Assembly (NCBI RefSeq): GCF_040958095.1
Contig: NC_091165.1
Coordinates: 30,726,186-30,790,185 of the forward strand
Reading direction: 5' to 3'
DNA: 64,000 bases
DNA from: Procambarus clarkii
Lineage: Eukaryota > Arthropoda > Malacostraca > Decapoda > Cambaridae
In this document: positions 20,601-29,600 of the stretch, one piece after another
How positions within the stretch are numbered: the first letter of the stretch is position 1
Layout: every line of letters begins with the position of its first letter
Translations under genes and position numbers: made by a program
Notes under the pieces: generated by a model
Told to the model about the DNA's origin: nothing
The model's input: the letters and a program-made list of their open reading frames with translations, nothing else
Database searches by the model: none

Positions 20601-23600
20601 CGTGATAAGTTTTGTATAACTACTACTTGTACCCGGCCATGCGTTGCTGTGGCTCAGCAACCTTCCCCTCTCCCCCAAGTCCTCCTCACCATTCCCCACT
20701 CCCCCGTCCCCTCGTCCTCACCGTCCCCTCGTCCTCACCGTCCCCAACTCCCCCGTCCCCTCGTCCTCACCGTCCCCAACTCCCCCGTCCCCTCGTCCTC
20801 ACCCTCCCCAACTCCCCCGTCCCCTCGTCCTCACCGTCCCCAACTCTTCCGTCCCCTCGTCCTCACCGTCCCCAACTCTTCCGTCCCCTCGTCCTCACCG
20901 TCCCCAACTCCCCCGTCCCCTCGTCCTCACCGTCCCCCACTCCCCCGTCCCCTCGTCCTCACCCTCCCCAACTCCCCCGTCCCCTCGTCCTCACCGTCCC
21001 CAACTCCCCCGTCCCCTCGTCCTCACCGTCCCCAACTCTTCCGTCCCCTCGTCCTCACCGTCCCCCACTCCCCCGTCCCCCTCGTCCTCACCACCATCCA
21101 CCACTCCCTCGTCCGATGTACTCCCAAATGATCTGATGTTCCCATCAGAAAATTGTTAACATCAAATGATCTGATGTTCCCATCACTGAAAAATAAGAAG
21201 TGTTAAAAAAAGATACGAAAAACAATGAAAAAAAAAACTATACTCACGAAATATACAGTATGGTAAACAACACAACTCAATTCCAACACAGTGTCAAACA
21301 AAATATTTATATCAAACTGAAAATAAATCGAAATCTATGAAAGTTCAATTTATCAATGCAATCGTAAACATTGAAATGTAATCGTAACATATTGAGTGTA
21401 GCATGTGTTCCTCTTTCGTCCAACAGACGGCGCTGTTAATTTTTTTTTTTATGTCACAGGTTAGGCATGTATATAGTAGGTATATATAGACCCGCTCACA
21501 TGCGAATGGAACGTGTCAAAATTTCAAAGCAATCGGTAAAGAGGTTTCGAAGATTTCGCTTACATGAAAAACACAGTTTAATTTTTTTTTTCACGTCACA
21601 GATGTGACATTTGTATAGTGTGTATATATAAACTCGCTCGGATGCGAATGAAATGTGTGAAAATTTCAAAGCAATCGGCGAAGAACTTTCGGAGATTAGC
21701 GGTTTTGCACAAACGAACTTTTCCATTTTTATTTATATAGATTCTATAAACATAATTATTCTTAATGCATTTCTTGTTTTTCTGAAGGTGTGGAGGTCAG
21801 TGATCAACATTACCACCATCGCCGTATGCATCATCTCGCTGATTTTGTGCATCAGGGCAATCTATCGAGCACAGCTCCTCAGAAAAGTTAGTGACATATG
21901 TTTTCTATTAGAATGTTTTTAGCTGTTAAATATATTTTACCATATTTATGTAGTCCATTTTGTGCCAAATTTGTAAAATTTTCCATTCGCTTAAAATTTT
22001 AATTCAGTTTCTAATCTCTTGTCATTTTTTTGAGACATTTTTCTATCAAGAGTTTATATATTATTTCTTTACATGTACATAACCTCAACAGGGGTGGTAC
22101 GGAATGGTGTTTTCTATTCCATAGCTCAGTTTAGTAGGCAAAACAGTTTGCAGTTACACTCATCATATGATGATGAGTGTAACTACATGTTAGTGTAACT
22201 GCATGTTAGTGTTTATTTAAACACTAACATGCAGTTAGTGTTTATTTAAACACTAACATGCAGTTAGTGTTTATTTAAACACTAACATGCAGTTAGTGTT
22301 TATTTAAACACTAACATGCAGTTAGTGTTTATTTAAACACTAACATGCAGTTAGTGTTTATTTAAACACTAACATGCAGTTAGTGTTTATTTAAACACTA
22401 ACATGCAGTTAGTGTTTATTTAAACACTAACATGCAGTTAGTGTTTATTTAAACACTAACATGCAGTTAGTGTTTATTTAAACACTAACATGTTTAAATA
22501 AAACAAGCAAGTCATCACGAGCTTGACTGTGCCATGCCTGCTCCATATTTTAACTATTTGTTTCTTTACCCCATTATTCCTCAGCACTAAATGTCCCACG
22601 TCTACTTCATGATCACGGCTGCTACTTTAAGAGATGTTTTAGGCTTGTTTAATACTACTCCATCTTTAGAACTTTAAATTACTACTTTATCTAAATTTGC
22701 TTCATTTACTAAAGGACACAGCTGAGAGAGGTGGATACTGCTGGCATATCTCATCTTCAGACAAATCCTGCATTCAGACTAATAATTTTTTGTTTAATAA
22801 AATACTGTGTATATTCTTTCAGTGCACATCAGAATATTTCCGAGAGCACCGTAGTAGGGAACTAACCCTGGGTGAGAAGATGGAGTTTGTCAACCTGTGG
22901 TATGTCCTGATTTGTATCAACGACATATTAATCATCATTGGATCATTCCTGAAGATTGGTCTAGAGAGCAAGGTAGGTATTAGTAATACTGGTAGTGTAC
23001 TGTAGCTTATTCTCATGCTTCACTCACTTTATTGTTGGAATATTTATATGATACTAAATTATATATATTTGTTAAGGTTTAGGCTGTATAGAATGTGTGA
23101 TTGCAAATGTAGTAGGTCCTTAGTGGCCAGAATAGAATGTCCTAAGAATAGAGGACAGCATTCCTTTTGTGCCCCATGTATGATCATGCACTATATTTAG
23201 CAGTGCATTGCAGACCACATAAAACAAGTCACTATACATTGCTGCAAGCTGGCCTTACTTTTAGGGAGCTGAAAGAGTATCTACATAGTTAATAATGGGA
23301 ATAATTCTTGCAAGGCATTAATCATGCAACATCTACAACCCAAATGTGGTCCAAAAATTGAAATAAAAATCCAACACACCTTAACTTGCTCGCCATCAGC
23401 TTACTCTGACAGGCTGCTACAGCAGTATGCAAGCACTTCCAGAACATCAAATCTGTTCCAAAATATACAACATCTTTCTAGTTCTAACACTAATAGAGGT
23501 TGACATACTGAAGTTACCTGTAGAGAAATGGTTCTAGTTATTGTATATAACATCTCACTATTGGAACTTGAAACTGCATTCAAAGAAAGGCAGAGCAATA

Positions 23601-26600
23601 TCTCCAGGATACAATGGCATAACATTTGATAACTGTAGTCACTGTTACACTGCCACTGTAGATAACTGTAGTCACTGCCACTGTAAATAACTGTAGTCAC
23701 TGCTACACTGCCACTGTAGACAACTGTAGTCACTGCTACACTGCCACTGTAGACAACTGTAGTCACTGCTACACTGCCACTGTAGACAACTGTAGTCACT
23801 GCTACACTGCCACTGTAGATAACTGTAGTCACTGCTACACTGCCACTGTAGACAACTGTAGTCACTGCTACACTGCCACTGTAGACAACTGTAGTCACTG
23901 CTACACTGCCACTGTAGATAACTGTAGTCACTGCTACACTGCCACTGTAGATAACTGTAGTCACTGCTACACTGCCACTGTAGACAACTGTAGTCACTGC
24001 TACACTGCCACTGTAGACAACTGTAGTCACTGCTACACTGCCACTGTAGATAACTGTAGTCACTGCTTCACTGCCACTGTAGATAACTGTAGTCACTGCC
24101 ACTGTAGATAACTGTAGTCACTGCTACACTGCCACTGTAGATAACTGTAGTCACTGCTACACTGCCACTGTAGTCACTGCTATACTGCCACTGTAGGTAA
24201 CTGTACTCACTGCTACACTGCCACTGTAGATAACTGTAGTCACTGCCACTGTAGATAACTGTAGTCACTGTTACACTGCCACTGTAAATAACTGTAGTCA
24301 CTGCTACACTGCCACTGTAGACAACTGTAGTCACTGCCACACTGCCACTGTAGATAACTGTAGTCACTGCTACACTGCCACTGTAGATAACTGTAGTCAC
24401 CGCTACACTGCCACTGTAGATAACTGTTGTCACTGCTACACTGCCACTGTAGATAACTGTAGTCACTATTACACTGCCACTGTAGATAACTGTAGGCACT
24501 GTTACACTGCCACTGTAGATAACTGTAGTCACTGCTACACTGCCACAGTAGATAACTGTTGTCACTGCTACACTGCCACTGTAGATAACTGTTGTCACTG
24601 CTACACTGCCACTGTAGATAACTGTAGTCACTATTACACTGCCACTGTAGATAACTGTAGTCACTGCTACACTGCCACTGTAGATAACTGTAGTCACTGC
24701 CACTGTAGATAACTGTAGTCACTGCCACTGTAGATAACTGTAGTCACTGCCACTGTAGATAACTGTAGTCACTGCCACTGTAGTCACTGTTACACTGCCA
24801 CTGTAGTTGCTGTTACACTGCCACTGTAGATAACTGTAGTCACAGTTACACTGCCACTGTAGATAACTGTAGTCACAGTTACACTGCCACTGTAGATAAC
24901 TGTAGTCACTGCCACTGTAGAAAACTGTAGTCACTGCTACACTGCCACTGTAGATAACTGTAGTCACTGCCACTGTAGAAAACTGTAGTCACTGCTACAC
25001 TGCCACTGTAGATAACTGTAGTCACTGCTACACTGACACTGTAGATAACTTTAGTCACTGCTACACTGCCACTGTAGATAACTGTAGTCACTGCCACTGT
25101 AGATAACTGTAGTCACTGCCACTGTAGATAACTGTAGTCACTGCCACTGTAGATAACTGTAGTCACTGCTACACTGCCACTGTAGATAACTGTAGTCACT
25201 GCCACTGTAGATAACTGTAGTCACTGCTACACTGCCACTGTAGATAACTGTAGTCACTGCTACACTGCCACTGTAGATAACTGTAGTCACTGCCACTGTA
25301 GATAACTGTAGTCACTGCTACACTGCCACTGTAGATAACTGTAGTCACTGCTACACTGCCACTGTAGATAACTGTAGTCACTGCCACTGTAGATAACTGT
25401 AGTCACTGCCACTGTAGATAACTGTAGTCACTGCCACTGTAGATAACTGTAGTCACTGCCACTGTAGATAACTGTAGTCACTGCCACTGTAGATAACTGT
25501 AGTCACTGCCACTGTAGATAACTGTAGTCACTGCTACACTGCCACTGTAGATAACTGTAGTCGCTGTTACACTGCCACTGTAGATAACTGTAGTCACTGC
25601 TACACTGCCACTGTAGATAACTGTAGTCACTGTTACACTGCCACTGTAGATAACTGTAGTCACTGCCACTGTAGATAACTGTAGTCACTGCTACACTGCC
25701 ACTGTAGATAACTTTAGTCACTGCTACACTGCCACTGTAGATAACTGTAGTCACTGCTACACTGCCACTGTAGATAACTGTAGTCACTGCTACACTGCCA
25801 CTGTAGATAACTGTAGTCACTGTTACACTGCCACTGTAGATAACTGTAGTCACTGCTACACTGCCACTGTAGATAACTGTAGTCACTGCTACACTGCCAC
25901 TGTAGATAACTGTAGTCACTGCTACACTGCCACTGTAGATAACTGTAGTCACTGCTACACTGCCACTGTAGATAACTGTAGTCACTGTTACACTGCCACT
26001 GTAGACAACTGGAGTCAGGTACAGGTAAACCTGCATCTTCCTATAAGAAAAAATGCCAAATTATTTAGAAGTAGCGATGTTGACTTGTATATATCTAAAT
26101 ATATATAGATTTGTTGATTTTTAATTATAATTGATATTGCACTGATAATGAGGCAAAACTGCAATCTGTTTCATATGTTTTTCCATTACACGTTCATACA
26201 TTTTTCATATATTTTATCTCTTCCTTTCCAGAGTTATGAAGGCTACTTAGACACATGGAATGTTTGCTCGTTGTTCCTCGGTCTGGGGAACTTACTAGTG
26301 TGGCTTGGATGCCTGAGATACCTGGGATTCTTTACCACGTACAATGTAATTATATACAGTATGACATTTCCAACTGTGAAATGTTCAACTTTCTACTATG
26401 TTGCCTATAGAGTACTAAATATTTCGCATTTTATCTATAGAGAAAAGACTTCGTCTTTTATCTATATTTTCAGGTGGCAATATAGTTACAGGGTTATAAA
26501 GTATTCATAAAGTAGAACGGAGTCGTATAGAATAGTTCTTTAGAACTACTAAGATTGTTAAGAATAAGGAGTGCAGCTTGGGAATAAAAATACATACAGT

Positions 26601-29600
26601 AATAGGAATGATGGAATATAAATAATAAATAAATAAATGTTTATTCAGGTAAGGTACATACATACAAGAGATTTTACAAAAATTTATCGATTTATAGATA
26701 GAGCTAGTACATACAATGCCTAAAGCCACTATTACGCAAAGAGTTTCGGGCATGAAAAACATTAATGACTAAAACTTTATACTAATTGAGTATAAAGAAT
26801 AAAATATGTTGAGAACAAATAAAAATAAAGATAAAAAAGGGGGGAACATGGCTGAAAAAGCAGCACAAATACAATTAGGTCGACAAACAGCGTTGTTTTA
26901 AAAAAAAACATACATGGGTTGACAATAGAAGGGTAAGGTGGGTTACAGGGAATTTATTAGGTATAGCTTCGTTTTTATCTTAAACTGGTTGAGAGAGGTA
27001 CAGTCTTTAACATGGTTGGGAAGGTCATTCCACATTCTGGGTCCCTTGATTTGTAGAGCATTTCTAGTTTGATTAAGTCGTACTCTAGGAATATCAAAAC
27101 TGTATTTATTTCTGGTGTGGTGCTCATGGGTTCTGTTACAACCTTCTATGAAGCTTTTGAGGTCAGGATTGGCATTACAGTTCAGCGTTTTATATATGTA
27201 TAATACACAAGAGAGAATGTGCAGTGACTTAATATCTAACATATTCAGAGATTTGAGTAGGGGTACCGAGTGATGTCTGGGGCCAGAGTTGGATATTGTC
27301 CTAATAACAGCTTTGTGTTGAGTAATTAGAGGACGTAAATGATTTTGGGTAGTAGAGCCCCAAGCACAAATACCATAGTTGAGATAAGGATAGATAAGGG
27401 AGTAATAGAGAGTCACCAGGGCAGGGCGTGGTACATAATATCTGATCTTAGAAAGAATGCCCACAGTTTTTGAATTTTTTTGATATATTTAGAATGTGTC
27501 CCTGGAAATTCAGCTTGTGGTCAATGAGAACGCCAAGGAATAAACATGAGAGAGAGAGAAAGGCTTTGTGGGTGGATAGTGTTATCGACGAAAACATTAT
27601 TAGGTATATGTGGATATAATTGTGAGCTTAATGACCCAATTATGACTGGGTAACAGCTTCTCCACTCATATCAACCTACCCTGATTTTGCACCCTGGTGA
27701 GGCCACTCCAGACCGACAACCAGAGCGCAACTCTGGTGACAACTCATTCTGGTGACAAGCCTCATGAATGTCCAGAGTGTGGGAGAAGATTCAGACATTT
27801 TAAAAGTATGAGCTCATATATTAGTGCATTCAGTAGGCAAACATTATGAGTGCCCAGAGTGTGGGAAGATTCACACGTACTGGAGTGAACGATATGGAAG
27901 AAAATGCAAGATTGAACCAGTGAAGAGCAGAAGTGCCATAGGCACAATCAGAGAACACTGTATAAACATCAGAGGTCCGCGGTTGTTCAATGTCCTCCCA
28001 GCGTCTATAAGAAATATTGCCGGAACAACCGTGGACATCTTCAAGAGAAAACTGGACGGTTTTCTAAGAGAAGTTCCGGATCAGCCGGGCTGTGGTGGGT
28101 ATGTGGCCCTGCGGGCCGCTCCAAGCAACAGCCTGGTGGACCAGACTCTCACAAGTCGAGCCTGGCCTCGGGCCGGGCTTGGGGAGTAGAAGAACTCCCA
28201 GAACCCCATCAACCAGGTATTGTAGTATTTGGATGATTAGTCATGAGTAAATATTTGTTTATCAAAGACATAACAAAAATGTATTGACAAATATCTTGTG
28301 AAGTTTTGCTTCGAATTAGTGAAAGATGTAGTGTGAATTATACTGTGAATGTGAATATTGTGAACGATGTGAATTATAATGGATGTTCTCCAAAATAATT
28401 TAATCCTTTACAGTACCTTAAACATTGTGTTACCTTCAAGTATTGTTTTGAATATAGTAGTTTCAGTCAGAATTTGTAGCCGAGAGAAGACATGCCACAC
28501 TGTTTCCGAGTGGCATTACAGGGAAGATAGTACTAAATATAATAATAAATGACAGTGTTAGACCTGATTAAAAGTACCATGTGAATATAACCTTCTTTGA
28601 TCTTGTTCCAGGTGTTAATCCTGACCGTGAAGAAGGCCATTCCTAATGTGATGCGGTTTTCCGTATGTCTGATGATGGTGTTTGCTGGGTACTGCTTCTG
28701 TGGTTGGCTTGTTCTGAGTCCCTATCACCCCAAGGTTCGTTTGACATGAAATTATGTATTTGAATGGCCATGCCCAAGTCAAATTAATATTGATGTGGAG
28801 TTTAGTTACAATTATTAAACATAAATTATCTGGGTACTAACAAATAATTAATTTTCAGAGTAAAAATAAAATAATTTTTTCAAAATTAGATATTTTCAGC
28901 ACAATTTGGGAACAATCCATTTGGCCTTATATATTTGGTAATGAAATATTATATTAAAGGGGGGTAGGGTAAGGTAATTATCAGTAGAGAGCACTGAGCC
29001 ATTATGACTATATTGTACTTGGGGATGTTGGGATACGGATTTGTATGTAAAAGAGGCAGGGAATGGTACCCATCCAATTGGATGGCTGGGGATTGAACAT
29101 ATAGTTTGTCATTTAAATAACAGCTTAGCGTGAAGATTTGGTTAATTTTTTCATTCCAGTTTCTTTCACTCTCTTCGTCAATGGAGTGTTTATTTTCTCT
29201 CATCAATGGAGATGACTTGTTTTCAACATTTGCTTCGACGTCTGGGAAGGACCCGGTGGTGTGGTGGTTCTCCCGCCTCTACTTCTACTCATTTATTTCC
29301 CTCTTCATGTACGTCATCCTAAGCCTATTTATCGCCATCATCATGGACGCCTATGAAACCATTAAGGTATTTTATTTACAAGTTATCAGTTTCATTTGTG
29401 TGAAATCAGGCTCAATTTAGACATGTTATTTGGTCCTTAAACCTATGATGAATTTTTATCTTCAAAAATTTAATTATTACATATTTATGTTCATGTTATC
29501 CTTTTTTATAGAAAGAAAGTTTTGATAGCCCTTGGATGAGCCATATTGTGTATCTTAGACCAATATTATCTTCAATGCATTATCATCCATTACATTTTTC

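Noticed and set aside
20574..21159. Pro/Ser/Arg-rich proteins of 171-185 residues in three frames
   Set aside because: All three frames of one C-rich minisatellite are open, and nothing like them lies outside it.
22190..22495. CRISPR-like array of palindromic repeats
   Set aside because: Units are directly adjacent, without variable spacers, in an animal intron.
23630..26016. CRISPR-like array with alternating 25/33-bp spacing
   Set aside because: The added 8 bp is constant, not a spacer, and the host is an animal.
23401..26036. Repeat protein of up to 233 residues with a [11 protein letters not shown] unit on the - strand
   Set aside because: It follows exactly the 33-bp minisatellite unit, shifts frame at each 25-bp unit, and lies in a TRPML intron on the opposite strand.
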